From Chloroflexota bacterium (GTDB taxonomy: Bacteria > Chloroflexota > Anaerolineae > Aggregatilineales > J027), in the NCBI GenBank assembly GCA_010092845.1, contig JAADYW010000064.1, positions 1 through 36,619 of the forward strand: 36,619 nt of DNA. Reading direction: 5' to 3'. Shown here in pieces: positions 17,316 to 24,749 of this stretch (its first letter is position 1; every line of letters begins with the position of its first letter). Position numbers and translations under genes: made by a program. The notes beneath the pieces are model-generated. The model saw only the letters and a program-made list of their open reading frames with translations, searched no databases and had not been told where the DNA came from.

Positions 17316-18592
17316 GCCCGAGCGATCAGGCTTTCGAGAAACTCCTCATTTCTCTCCGTACGGCGCAGCTGCTGCAACAGCCGTTCCGTTGGCTCGACAA
17401 GATCGTCGTCGTTTTCCTTGACCATGAGGTCAAACATACGCCGTAGTGTCCAGACGCGTTGAGTGATATCCGGCCCCAGCAGCAGTTCTTCTTTACGTGT
17501 CGATGATTGTTTAACGTCGAAGGCAGGGAAGATGCGGCGTTCCTGGAGCTCACGAGAGAGATGTAGCTCCATATTGCCTGTCCCTTTGAACTCCTCATAG
17601 ATGACGTCGTCCATCCGGCTTCCTGTTTTGACCAGGCAGGTTGCAACGATTGTCAGGCTGCCACCGTCTTCAACATTACGGGCTGCGCCGAAAAAGCGCT
17701 TCGGTGGGTACAGGGCCGAGGGGTCCAGGCCACCTGTTAAAGTGCGGCCGCTGGGTGGAACAACCAGGTTATATGCACGTGCTAGTCGTGTGATGCTGTC
17801 CAGCAAAATGACGACATCCCGGCCACTCTCAACAAGGCGCTTGGCGCGTTCCAGGGCCATTTCGGCAACGCGTACATGGCTCTGGGCCAGGTCATCGAAG
17901 GTGCTGCTGATAACCTCGGCATCGACTGAGCGATCCATATCGGTGACTTCTTCGGGGCGCTCGCCGATGAGTACGACCATGAGATGCACTTCAGGATAGT
18001 TCATGCTAATGGCGTTGGCAACATCTTTGAGGACGGTGGTCTTACCGGCCTTGGGAGGGCTGACGAACATCCCGCGTTGCCCTTTCCCGATGGGGGCTGT
18101 CAGATTCAGCAACCGTGTGGAGAGGATGTGCGGGCTGGTTTCCAGGTTGAAGCGCATATCCGGGAAGATGGGGGTTAGTGTCTCAAACTGGGGGCGATGC
18201 TTGATGGATTCGGGGTCCATGCCGTTGACGGCTTCGACGCGGAGCAGACCGTAGTACTTCTCTGAGTCCTTGGGTGGACGGATCTGCCCGATTACCATAT
18301 CGCCTGTCCGCAGGTTGAAACGCCGGATCTGCGTCTGGCTGACGTAGATATCATCTGAGCTGGGCCGATAGGTGTTCGACCTCAAGAAGCCGATCCCGTC
18401 CTCGATGATCTCCAGGACACCGCCACGTAGCTCGTGGCCCAGGCGTTCTGCTTTGTCGCGTAATATGCGCAGGATAAGCTCCTCTTTTTTTAGGCGGCTA
18501 TAGCCGGAAATGTCGATTTCGCGGGCAATACCGCGTAAGTCAGATAGGGTCATCCGATCAAGTTCAGCGATGTTTAGATCTGCTGGGACCAT
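17312..18592 (-). CDS. rho: Transcription termination factor Rho
   Basis: 426 aa hexameric RNA-dependent ATPase that ends transcription on unstructured C-rich RNA. Visible: N-terminal helical Rho_N (about 13-50, [25 protein letters not shown]); the OSB RNA-binding fold (55-122, [15 protein letters not shown]); Walker [11 protein letters not shown] (177-186); catalytic [10 protein letters not shown] (E211); Walker B VILLD (261-265) with arginines following; the Q-loop and central-pore region [30 protein letters not shown] (278 onward); and [22 protein letters not shown]. This is a compact Rho without the long N-terminal insertion common in some phyla. GAGGAGG lies 11 nt before the ATG, which is a little far. 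The gene converges on the sugar-transferase gene with overlapping stops, so its 3' end is read from both strands. Confidence 0.98.
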   Translation of the reverse strand: MVPADLNIAELDRMTLSDLRGIAREIDISGYSRLKKEELILRILRDKAERLGHELRGGVLEIIEDGIGFLRSNTYRPSSDDIYVSQTQIRRFNLRTGDMVIGQIRPPKDSEKYYGLLRVEAVNGMDPESIKHRPQFETLTPIFPDMRFNLETSPHILSTRLLNLTAPIGKGQRGMFVSPPKAGKTTVLKDVANAISMNYPEVHLMVVLIGERPEEVTDMDRSVDAEVISSTFDDLAQSHVRVAEMALERAKRLVESGRDVVILLDSITRLARAYNLVVPPSGRTLTGGLDPSALYPPKRFFGAARNVEDGGSLTIVATCLVKTGSRMDDVIYEEFKGTGNMELHLSRELQERRIFPAFDVKQSSTRKEELLLGPDITQRVWTLRRMFDLMVKENDDDLVEPTERLLQQLRRTERNEEFLESLIARA

Positions 18593-19039
18593 AGGCGCAA
18601 AGGCCTCCTCTATAACTAAATGGGTATCATCATGCCGCTGTCAAGGCGGTTTGTGTCAATGTTGTGTAACCGATACGTCGCCTGGTTGGGTTTCGGTGTG
18701 TTCTTGCACGACACACGAGATGAGGTGGGCTGCAATTGCATTCTTCGTTAATTCAACCCGCTGAAACTGTGCATGGAGCGCTGATTCTACCGTTGCAGGC
18801 TGCACCTGGTAGGAGAATAATCGCACAAGCATTCAGGGTTATGAAATTTGGAACGAACAGACTCAGCGCTTAGGCAAACACAACCAATGAACGGTATCGC
18901 TATTGGGTGATAGACAACTCTGTGAACTAGGTGGGGGTAGTCATTTACGCTTTCCGGCGCAATATTATCCACACTATATCACAGTCTTTGCTTGGGGGCA
19001 AGTCTTCGTTAAGGCTTAATCTGATGCGTTATACGGAGA
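18593..19039. other. 447-bp intergenic region upstream of rho
   Basis: No convincing gene is seen; a 61-codon frame on the minus strand (18972-18787) has no recognisable content. Two TTGACA-like boxes on the minus strand (18659-18654 and 18644-18639) could belong to a rho promoter, but no good -10 follows at normal spacing. A weak stem CTACC/GGTAG lies near 18788-18814. Long leaders upstream of rho are common because many rho genes are autoregulated; that is family knowledge, not shown here. Confidence 0.4.
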
Positions 19040-19744
19040 CTAATCTGGGATACCATCAAGCGCCCACGTCACGGCTGCCGATGCATGTAGAATAGTGGTG
19101 TCGAAGACAGGAATCGGGCTATCGGTGGCTTTGATGAGCAGGCCGATTTCAGTGCATCCTAGAATAACGCCCTGTGCACCCTGCGCACTTAACTTCTGGA
19201 TAATGTTCTGATATTGCTGGCGGGAGTGGTCCACGATACGTCCCTTAACCAATTCATCATAGATGATCTGGTGAACCACTTCACGATCGCTTGCATCGGG
19301 CATGAGGACCCTCAGACCGTATTTGTCGGCAAGGCGTTGGCGATAGAATGCCTCTTCCATTGTGAACCGCGTCCCCAGCAGGCCGACGGTATCGAATTGG
19401 TGTGCCTGGACAGCTACAGCAGCGGCGTCCGCGATATGTAGCAAAGGGATTGCGAGCGCTGCTTCGATGGCGCCGGCAACCTTGTGCATGGTATTGGTAC
19501 AGAGGAGCACGAAGTCAGCCCCGGCTGCCTTGGTTTGTTGTGCGGCTGTGACCAGCAAACCGGTGGCATCGTCCCACCGATTGCTCATCTGCATGGCTTC
19601 AACTTCAGCAAAATCGACTGAGACCATCACGAGCTTGGCAGAATGGAAGCCGCCCATGCGCTCCTGAACCATCGTGTTGATCAAACGATAGTATTCCAGC
19701 GATGATTCCCAGCTCATGCCACCGATGAGGCCAATTGTACGCAT
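19040..19744 (-). CDS. Aspartate/glutamate racemase family protein (YgeA/RacX-like)
   Basis: 234 aa. PLP-independent amino-acid racemase of the Asp/Glu/hydantoin racemase superfamily; two cysteines act as acid and base across the active site. Both are present: C82 in LLCTNTMH and C197 in ILGCTEIGLL. The N-terminal IGLIGGMSWESSLEYYRLIN is the family signature and the length matches YgeA-type enzymes. The substrate may be Asp, Glu or another amino acid, since members of this group can be broad. The gene stands between the acyl-CoA dehydrogenase upstream (80-bp gap holding a strong hairpin) and the long region before rho. A role in supplying D-amino acids for the wall or for release is possible; no evidence here decides. 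Confidence 0.9.
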   Translation of the reverse strand: MRTIGLIGGMSWESSLEYYRLINTMVQERMGGFHSAKLVMVSVDFAEVEAMQMSNRWDDATGLLVTAAQQTKAAGADFVLLCTNTMHKVAGAIEAALAIPLLHIADAAAVAVQAHQFDTVGLLGTRFTMEEAFYRQRLADKYGLRVLMPDASDREVVHQIIYDELVKGRIVDHSRQQYQNIIQKLSAQGAQGVILGCTEIGLLIKATDSPIPVFDTTILHASAAVTWALDGIPD

Positions 19745-19774
19745 TGGATTCCTCTGGAACTCTGCTTAATCCTG

Positions 19775-19810
19775 GGCCTGCCCTCGGCGGCTATTTGCCG
19801 AGGACAGGCC
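19775..19810 (-). terminator. 14-bp stem hairpin after acyl-CoA dehydrogenase gene, no T-tract
   Basis: GGCCTGCCCTCGGC (19775-19788) pairs with GCCGAGGACAGGCC (19797-19810) over an 8-nt loop. The only non-Watson-Crick position is a C-A on the + strand that becomes G-U on the minus strand, the strand of both flanking genes. This suggests the structure is kept in the minus transcript. No run of T follows. Confidence 0.55.
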
Positions 19811-19824
19811 GGGGTTCACCTATG

Positions 19825-21099
19825 CTAGCGAAGGTCTTTGGAACTATAGTTCAAGATACGACGGGCCACGATCAACAGGTTGATCTGACCGGTCCCCTCG
19901 TAGATATCATTGATCTTGCCATCACGCATCCATTTTTCGACCAACCACTCGCGACTATACCCCATCTGCCCAAGGATTTCGACCGCTTTCTGTGTCACAA
20001 CAGTGACCGACTTGCCAGCTTTGACCTTGCACATGCTGGCTTCGAGGCTGTTATGCTGCCCACGATCCAGCATCGCGATGGCGCGCAGCGTGAGCAGACG
20101 GGCCGCTTTAAGCTGCGCCTCCATCTCCAGGACATCGCGTTGGATGGCCGTTAGCTTGTGGTAGGGAAGATTATACGGGATCTCGATGCCCGCCTCAGCG
20201 AGCTTCTCTTTGACAAATCCCAGGGCAGCGCGCCCAACCCCCAATGCACTGGCGGCTACCAGCGGACGAGAAGCATCGAAGGTCGCCATCGCGCCTTTGA
20301 AGCCGGCGCTGCCTTTTTGCTTGACCTCGGGGCTACCCAGGATGTTGTCATAGGGTATCCGGGCATTATCGAACACGATCGACGAGGTGTTGCTCGCGCG
20401 AATCCCGTGCTTGATCTCGGATTTAGTGACGCTGACCCCGGGGGTATTGGCCTCGACAACAAACGGCTTCATCCCAGCCCGGCCAGCACTGCGGTCCACG
20501 GTCGCCCAGACGATCACCAGACCGTTGGATTCCTCGAGGGCGAGCTGACCGCTTGTGCAGAAAATCTTCTCGCCATTGAGGATCCATTCGTTCGTTTCCT
20601 CATCGAGGACGGCGGTGGTCTGGATCGCACTGGTGTCTGAGCCGGCGCCTGGCTCGGTCATCGCCATTGCTCCCCAGACAGGTTTGTCGCCTTCGGCAAA
20701 GCGTCGCAGGAAGCGCTCTTTCTGCTCTGGCGTGCCGACAGCTTCAATTGCGCTGCCAGCGAGCTGCGGGCTTGGAATACACAGATAGATACCCACATCG
20801 CCCCATGACAGTTCTTCTACCATCTCGGTCAGGCGCAGATAGGTTGTGCGCGGTTTGCCATTCGATTTCTTCTTGTCCTGGTCATCGCCACCATTGCCTG
20901 CTTTTTCCAGCTGTTTCTTCAGGGTGGCGGCTTGCTGGTCACGCATAATGGGCCACATCGTCTGGATGAATTCGTTTGGCAACTCATGCTCATTTTCGTC
21001 AAGCTGCCGGGACACCGTCCGCATGGTTGACTCGGCTACAAAATTGACCATCTGTTTCTGCTGTTGAATCGGCTCCGGGATCTCGAAACTGATTGGCAT
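19825..21099 (-). CDS. Acyl-CoA dehydrogenase (canonical catalytic Glu)
   Basis: 424 aa flavoenzyme oxidising an acyl-CoA to the trans-2-enoyl-CoA, passing electrons to ETF. Seen: FAD-binding AMTEPGAGSDTSAIQT in the middle beta domain, LNGEKIFCTSG, and the C-terminal helical part with ILGQMGYSREWLVEKWMRDGKINDIYEGTGQIN. E401 in IYEGT is at the catalytic-base position of medium/short-chain enzymes. A charged Lys/Asp/Gly-rich insertion (about 65-82) in the N-terminal helical domain is unusual. AAAGGAG lies 7 nt before the ATG. The gene is divergent from the H1-tailed membrane-protein gene, and an 18-bp palindrome lies in the shared 87-bp promoter region. A second acyl-CoA dehydrogenase and a TetR regulator lie beyond that gene, which points to fatty-acid or branched-chain acyl-CoA degradation. 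Exact substrate unknown. Confidence 0.95.
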   Translation of the reverse strand: MPISFEIPEPIQQQKQMVNFVAESTMRTVSRQLDENEHELPNEFIQTMWPIMRDQQAATLKKQLEKAGNGGDDQDKKKSNGKPRTTYLRLTEMVEELSWGDVGIYLCIPSPQLAGSAIEAVGTPEQKERFLRRFAEGDKPVWGAMAMTEPGAGSDTSAIQTTAVLDEETNEWILNGEKIFCTSGQLALEESNGLVIVWATVDRSAGRAGMKPFVVEANTPGVSVTKSEIKHGIRASNTSSIVFDNARIPYDNILGSPEVKQKGSAGFKGAMATFDASRPLVAASALGVGRAALGFVKEKLAEAGIEIPYNLPYHKLTAIQRDVLEMEAQLKAARLLTLRAIAMLDRGQHNSLEASMCKVKAGKSVTVVTQKAVEILGQMGYSREWLVEKWMRDGKINDIYEGTGQINLLIVARRILNYSSKDLR

Positions 21100-21147
21100 T
21101 GTCCATTCTCCTTTAGAAGATTGCGGTTACGATACATTTGCGCTAAA

Positions 21148-21165
21148 ATAGAACAAAAGTTCTAT
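21148..21165. promoter_or_regulatory. 18-bp palindrome between divergent acyl-CoA dehydrogenase and membrane-protein genes
   Basis: ATAGAAC-AAAA-GTTCTAT has perfect 7-nt arms. It lies 49 bp from the dehydrogenase start and 22 bp from the membrane-protein start, where an operator would act on both promoters. It differs from the operator found at the nearby tetR gene, so a different regulator is implied. Candidate operator only. Confidence 0.45.
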
Positions 21166-21186
21166 GTTGTGTTCAGGATGACTGGA

Positions 21187-21987
21187 ATGGCGACTTCGCT
21201 ACGTGATTTGCAGGCCATCATTGGGTTTACTGAGCAGGATCTCAATGCGAACCGGCGTGGGCGTCTCTCCAAAGCCCAGCGCGAAGCGATGGAGATCGAA
21301 GCTGGCCAGCAATTGCGGGCGCTTTTGTTGATCCCTATGATGCTTTCGATCTGGGTCGTTCTATCCATTGATCTGGCCTTTGCTTTACCCGTCCTGGTCG
21401 TTATGGGTAGCCTGATTGGCGGTATCATTGGCTTGCACCGTGATCACCTGAAACGCCTCCAGCAGGCACGCATCCGCAAACTTAGCGGCGATCTGAGCAA
21501 GTTGCCCCAGCCTAATCGCCACTGGCCTGCGCAATATGTCATTAGTATTGGTAAAGAGCAACTTGCGATTGACCCCGTGCTGTACAGACAATTGCCGGAA
21601 GGACGTTTCGTGCTCTATCTGCTCGACGACGCCAGCGAGATACTCTGTATGGAGCCACTCCGGCGTAAGCAGACGTCAAAAGCCGGGACATCCAGCCAAC
21701 AGAAGAAGCAGCCCAAGCCATCACGTCAGACCAAGGCGACGGCGAATCAGTCTGCACGCAAAGGGTCGGCAAACACGCCAAAACGGCGCCGGACTTCGAC
21801 CAACGCTACCTCGCGTTCGGCGTCATCGAACAAACGTAGCCCCGCGAAATCAGCCACAACCTCCGGCCAGCGTACGAAGTCCGCAGCCGCCAAATCCCAG
21901 CCGACGGTACAAATGGCCAGGCCCCGCGGGGATGTCAAAGCCGTTCCGCTGAAACGTACGCGCCACGCCATAAAGCATCGATCCTAA
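21187..21987 (+). CDS. Two-helix membrane protein with histone-H1-like basic tail
   Basis: 266 aa, family not identified. Residues 1-40 are charged (FTEQDLNANRRGRLSKAQREAME). Two membrane helices lie at about 44-62 and 65-84 with a tight turn, then a helix of basic residues and a small beta-rich domain (about 114-158; QYVISIGKEQLAIDPVLYRQLPEGRFVLYLL). Residues 158-266 are a disordered Lys/Arg/Ser/Ala/Thr/Pro tail (KQPKPSRQTK, TPKRRRTSTN, SNKRSPAKSATTSG) like histone H1 or bacterial H1-like tails. Both ends are probably cytoplasmic. The start at 21187 is preferred over ATG 21178 because AGGA lies 8 nt before it; a longer frame opening at 21064 lies inside the opposing gene's start and is rejected. 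Its stop overlaps the stop of the second acyl-CoA dehydrogenase by 4 nt. DNA- or polyanion-tethering at the membrane is a guess from composition. Confidence 0.75.
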   Translation: MATSLRDLQAIIGFTEQDLNANRRGRLSKAQREAMEIEAGQQLRALLLIPMMLSIWVVLSIDLAFALPVLVVMGSLIGGIIGLHRDHLKRLQQARIRKLSGDLSKLPQPNRHWPAQYVISIGKEQLAIDPVLYRQLPEGRFVLYLLDDASEILCMEPLRRKQTSKAGTSSQQKKQPKPSRQTKATANQSARKGSANTPKRRRTSTNATSRSASSNKRSPAKSATTSGQRTKSAAAKSQPTVQMARPRGDVKAVPLKRTRHAIKHRS

Positions 21988-23090
21988 GCCATCGTCAGGC
22001 CAGTGAAGACGGGCAGACCACGCGCGTTCCTCAAATAGCGCTCCACAGGATGCTCGCGGATGAAGCCATGCCCGCCAAGCACCTGGACACCACTATCCGT
22101 AACCTGGAGGCTGGCTTTGTTGGCGTACTCCCGAGCCAGGTAAGCTGCTTTTGTGATCTCCGCAGCGGGTTTGCCTTCATCAATATGCCAAGCGGCTTCC
22201 CAGGCAAGAAGGCGCGTGCTGTCGACCTCGATCGCGCACTCGGCCAGCATGAAGGCGATGGCCTGCTTGGTAGCGATGGGTTGCCCGAATTGAACCCGGT
22301 CTTTGGCATATTCGATCGCATACTCGTAGCTGGCGCGCATCACTCCCGTGCCCACTGCGGCCACGCCAATATTCATATGATCGATGAGCCGTTGAAAATC
22401 AATTGGATCACCGCCATTCAACGCCAGGTCAGCACCAACACGGACATTCGATAGCTGGACCTGGTAGGCAGCCAGGCCCTGAATGCCCATCATCTTCTCG
22501 CGCCGGGTGATTTCCAGACCTTCGGCGTTGTTTTGCACGAGATAGCCGCCGACTTGGCCAGTTTCGCTGTCACTGGCGTATACCAGCAGCCATTCGGCAC
22601 CTTCAGCGTTCGGAACGTTGGCTTTGACACCGTTCAGTACGAAGCAATCATCTTCGCGGGCAACCGTGGTTTGCTGGGCAAATGGATCGAAGCTGATACC
22701 TGGTTCATTTAGGGCCGCCGTGGCCGGATAGGGCTTTTCTTCCGCCAGCAAAGGCAAAAAACGTGCTCTTTGATCGTCAGTACCGTTGAACAAAATAGGA
22801 TAAGCAAAAAGGGAGGGCGCCATGAGTTTGAGTGTGCTGGCCAGATCGCCATAAGCCAGTTCCTCCAGCGCGAGAACATTGGTAATGGCGCTGTATTCGC
22901 CAAATCCCCCCAGCTCTTCGGGGATGCTCGCTGGGATCAGGCCGATTTCCCAACCTTTCTGGATGATGGCTTCGGGGACTTCACTGTTCTCGTCCATCTT
23001 GTGGGCATTGGGTTGCAGATCATTGGTGGCATAGCGTTTGATCGCATCAACCAGCATCTGCTGTTCTTCGGTCGGCGTGAAGTCGAGCAT
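21984..23090 (-). CDS. Acyl-CoA dehydrogenase family protein lacking the usual catalytic Glu
   Basis: 368 aa. Clear acyl-CoA dehydrogenase fold: N-terminal helical domain (FTPTEEQQMLVDAIKRYA), beta domain (ALNEPGISFDPFAQQT, VLNGVKANVPNAEGAEWLLVY) and C-terminal helices (YAIEYAKDRVQFGQPIATKQAIAFMLAE, GVQVLGGHGFIREHPVERYLRNAR). The chain ends LPVFTGLTMA where most relatives have IYEGTSEI, so the canonical base Glu is absent. At the alternative position used by isovaleryl-CoA dehydrogenase (ERL) it reads FQRL. In the flavin loop, AMTEPGAGSD is replaced by ALNEPGISFD. The start at 23090 has GAGGAG 7 nt upstream; the frame is open to 23150 without support. It follows the tetR gene on the same strand (83-bp gap). 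It may be a divergent dehydrogenase, a non-catalytic partner of the first enzyme, or an enzyme of another acyl-thioester reaction. Confidence 0.88.
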   Translation of the reverse strand: MLDFTPTEEQQMLVDAIKRYATNDLQPNAHKMDENSEVPEAIIQKGWEIGLIPASIPEELGGFGEYSAITNVLALEELAYGDLASTLKLMAPSLFAYPILFNGTDDQRARFLPLLAEEKPYPATAALNEPGISFDPFAQQTTVAREDDCFVLNGVKANVPNAEGAEWLLVYASDSETGQVGGYLVQNNAEGLEITRREKMMGIQGLAAYQVQLSNVRVGADLALNGGDPIDFQRLIDHMNIGVAAVGTGVMRASYEYAIEYAKDRVQFGQPIATKQAIAFMLAECAIEVDSTRLLAWEAAWHIDEGKPAAEITKAAYLAREYANKASLQVTDSGVQVLGGHGFIREHPVERYLRNARGLPVFTGLTMA

Positions 23091-23173
23091 ACGGTTTCTC
23101 CTCTGATACCATTTTTTGGATGTCGTTAAGTGTTTACCGGTTTGAACCAAGAAGTTTTTGCAGGGAACTGCAC

Positions 23174-23779
23174 TTATGTTTTGATTAGCACGGCGTTGAG
23201 GAATACATCGGCGATTTCCATCGCGACCTCTTCACCAGAAAGGCGACCCGTTGGGCGAAACCAGACCCCAACCCAGTTATTCGAACCGAGCAGTGCCTTG
23301 GTAAAGATTGGAACATCAACGTGGCGGAAGACGCCGGCCTCAATGCCTTCGTGGATGACCTGCCTGTATAGCTGCTCGAAGGAATCACGGCGCTGCAGAT
23401 AGCTGTCACGGGCAGACTGGTCCTCCAGGAGATTGCGGGTCTCAAAAACCAGCGCTGCCGCAACCGATACGTTCTGCGCTAGCGCCATAATATGGGCATA
23501 GACAGCTTTCCTGAATTTCTCGTCTGGGGTGAGGGTGTTGTCTTCGACGATGGCCTGGACTTCGGCGGTTACCATCGCCAGACCATCGGTCAGGACTTCG
23601 CGCAGGATTTGCTGCTTGCCGTCTGGGAAGTGGTGGTAGAGGCTACCGGCTGTCAGGTCGACCTCAGCCGCAATGTCGGCCATTTTTGTGCCATGATAGC
23701 CTTTGCGGCGAAAGACGTTGGCAGCGGCAATGAGGATATCATGCCGGTTCACAGCCTGATCGGCTGGTTTGCGTGCCAA
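23174..23779 (-). CDS. TetR/AcrR-family transcriptional repressor (KstR2/FadR-like)
   Basis: 201 aa from the chosen TTG. The N-terminal helix-turn-helix is clear: ILIAAANVFRRKGYHGTKMADIAAEVDLTAGSLYHHFPDGKQQIL, followed by an all-helical ligand domain with FETRNLLEDQSARDSYLQRRDSFEQLYRQVIHEGIEAGVFR, a C-terminal type seen in TetR repressors of fatty-acid and steroid degradation. The frame is open to a TTG at 23803, but the TTG at 23779 is preferred: AAAGG sits 8 nt before it, and the predicted transcription start (near 23808) leaves no leader for the upper one. A 22-bp perfect operator overlaps the -10 box, so autorepression is likely. The acyl-CoA dehydrogenase gene follows and is probably co-transcribed, so an acyl-CoA is a likely ligand (inference). 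Confidence 0.92.
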   Translation of the reverse strand: MARKPADQAVNRHDILIAAANVFRRKGYHGTKMADIAAEVDLTAGSLYHHFPDGKQQILREVLTDGLAMVTAEVQAIVEDNTLTPDEKFRKAVYAHIMALAQNVSVAAALVFETRNLLEDQSARDSYLQRRDSFEQLYRQVIHEGIEAGVFRHVDVPIFTKALLGSNNWVGVWFRPTGRLSGEEVAMEIADVFLNAVLIKT

Positions 23780-23796
23780 TGATGGTGCCTTTCTGT

Positions 23797-23843
23797 TAAT
23801 CAAATCACGATTTGATTATAAACCGAACACCCTTCACAGGCAA
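23797..23843 (-). promoter_or_regulatory. tetR promoter with overlapping 22-bp palindromic operator
   Basis: On the minus strand: -35 TTGCCT (23843-23838), 17-bp spacer, -10 TATAAT (23820-23815). A perfect inverted repeat with arm TAATCAAATC, 2-nt spacer and the exact complement (23797-23818) covers most of the -10 box and the start point. A repressor bound here would block RNA polymerase. No second copy was found by eye elsewhere in the window. Confidence 0.8.
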
Positions 23844-23844
23844 C

Positions 23845-23882
23845 ACAAAAAATAAGAAACGTATCCATCTCGGATACGTTTC
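23845..23882 (-). terminator. Intrinsic terminator of the ytxH-like gene
   Basis: GAAACGTATCC (23856-23866) pairs perfectly with GGATACGTTTC (23872-23882) over a 5-nt loop; on the minus strand it is followed by TTATTTTTTG. It lies just after the YtxH stop and directly before the tetR -35 box, insulating the two units. Confidence 0.85.
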
Positions 23883-23908
23883 CTAATGCGAATCAGCCTT
23901 GGCCTAAG

Positions 23909-24184
23909 CTATTTAAGCCTATCTTCGATTTTCTTATACAGATCGCTGATCTGCGCTTCAATCTGCTGGAACGCGCTGTTGGTCGCGTCGCGCCCCTGGT
24001 TCATACTATCCTCAACGAGGCTGGCAATATCCTGGCGGGTGTCACTTCCAGATGACGGGGCGAAGAGCAGGGCCAGAATAGCACCGACGCTGGCACCAAT
24101 GCCCAGGAATAACATCATCAGCAGTGCTTGCTCTCGTCGGGCCTGTTGTTCAGCTTCCTGGCTATAATATACTCTTTGATTCAT
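23909..24184 (-). CDS. YtxH-domain small membrane protein
   Basis: 91 aa. One membrane helix (about 20-42) with the YtxH-type pattern LGIGASVGAILALLFAPSSGSDTR: a glycine-rich helix ending in LLFAP-x-SG-x-x-TR. An amphipathic, charged C-terminal half (QQIEAQISDLYKKIEDRLK) probably forms a coiled coil. YtxH-like proteins are common stress-associated envelope proteins in Bacillus and Chloroflexota with no settled biochemical role. AAAGGA lies about 8 nt before the ATG. An 11-nt sequence about 70 nt upstream is complementary to the start region (24178-24188 with 24258-24268), which could fold over the start codon. Its own terminator follows, so it is a single-gene unit. Confidence 0.88.
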   Translation of the reverse strand: MNQRVYYSQEAEQQARREQALLMMLFLGIGASVGAILALLFAPSSGSDTRQDIASLVEDSMNQGRDATNSAFQQIEAQISDLYKKIEDRLK

Positions 24185-24268
24185 GGACGATTCCTTTCGC
24201 TTGTTGATAGTGCGCCCTTTTCTCTGGATTCTAGACTAGCATTTCAGCGCCGAGTCTGTCCATGAATC
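24178..24268 (-). repeat. 11-bp inverted repeat enclosing the ytxH start codon
   Basis: GATTCATGGAC at 24178-24188 is the exact reverse complement of GTCCATGAATC at 24258-24268. In the minus-strand leader, if transcription starts beyond 24268, the two would pair and bury the ATG of the ytxH-like gene, leaving the AAAGGA ribosome site in the 69-nt loop. Possible translational switch; alternatively a small inverted duplication. Confidence 0.4.
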
Positions 24269-24419
24269 TTGGTGGCCAAAAGGCGTATTTTTGGGTGTCC
24301 GTTTAAAGATTTTGCGCTGCATGCCAGATAGTGTATCCTTAAACTAAGAGAATCTAAGTGAATCGTGCTTTTCAACGTTGATTTTTCAAAAGCAAGGTGA
24401 GTGAAGGGCAAACACAACA

Positions 24420-24662
24420 ATGTTATCGCGCTGGCGTGGCCACACGTTTCTGCTCGGGCTAGTCATTATTGTGGGGGTGCTGACGTTTTCAGTACCGGAG
24501 CCATACGACATCGCGGCTCAGATCGCATTTCTCGTCTTTGCCTCATTGCTTGTTTGGTCGACTGTTGCCCTGCGAACGGATATTATTCAGGGTAAGGAAA
24601 TGTACCAAAGCGAGCAGCCCCTGGCGTCGAGCTACTCAGGAGATGATAAGCAGACTTTGTGA
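24420..24662 (+). CDS. Small two-helix membrane protein, unknown function
   Basis: 80 aa with two predicted membrane helices (about 8-25 and 31-52) joined by the short loop PEPYD, and a polar tail with Ser/Asp/Gln. No family recognised. AAGGG lies about 11 nt before the ATG, a long spacing. It is followed by a strong bidirectional terminator, which supports a real transcript. A GTG-initiated frame starting at 24401 overlaps in another phase but has a Cys/His-rich, unlikely composition. It is divergent from the ytxH-like gene across 235 bp, where GGGTGTCCGTTT (24293-24304) is the reverse complement of the terminator's left arm. Confidence 0.6.
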   Translation: MLSRWRGHTFLLGLVIIVGVLTFSVPEPYDIAAQIAFLVFASLLVWSTVALRTDIIQGKEMYQSEQPLASSYSGDDKQTL

Positions 24663-24686
24663 TGAAGCGAATTGACCCCAACTGAA

Positions 24687-24725
24687 AACGGACACCCTCC
24701 TTGCGAAGGTGTCCGTTAGTTTTTT
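24687..24725. terminator. Bidirectional intrinsic terminator between small membrane gene and nrdJ
   Basis: AACGGACACC (24687-24696) pairs with GGTGTCCGTT (24708-24717). On the + strand it is followed by AG and six T (24720-24725); on the minus strand four T follow almost directly. It serves the two converging genes. Confidence 0.85.
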
Positions 24726-24749
24726 GGGGTGTGCTCTACAAGCCGTGCA

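Noticed and set aside
18787-18972. 61-codon minus-strand frame between rho and the racemase gene
   Set aside because: No ribosome site, Cys/His-rich composition without a motif, and no recognisable family; more likely chance in a long leader.
24401-24595. GTG-started 64-codon frame overlapping the small membrane gene
   Set aside because: A ribosome site is present, but the product is rich in Cys/His/Ser and lacks structure; the overlapping two-helix frame is more protein-like.
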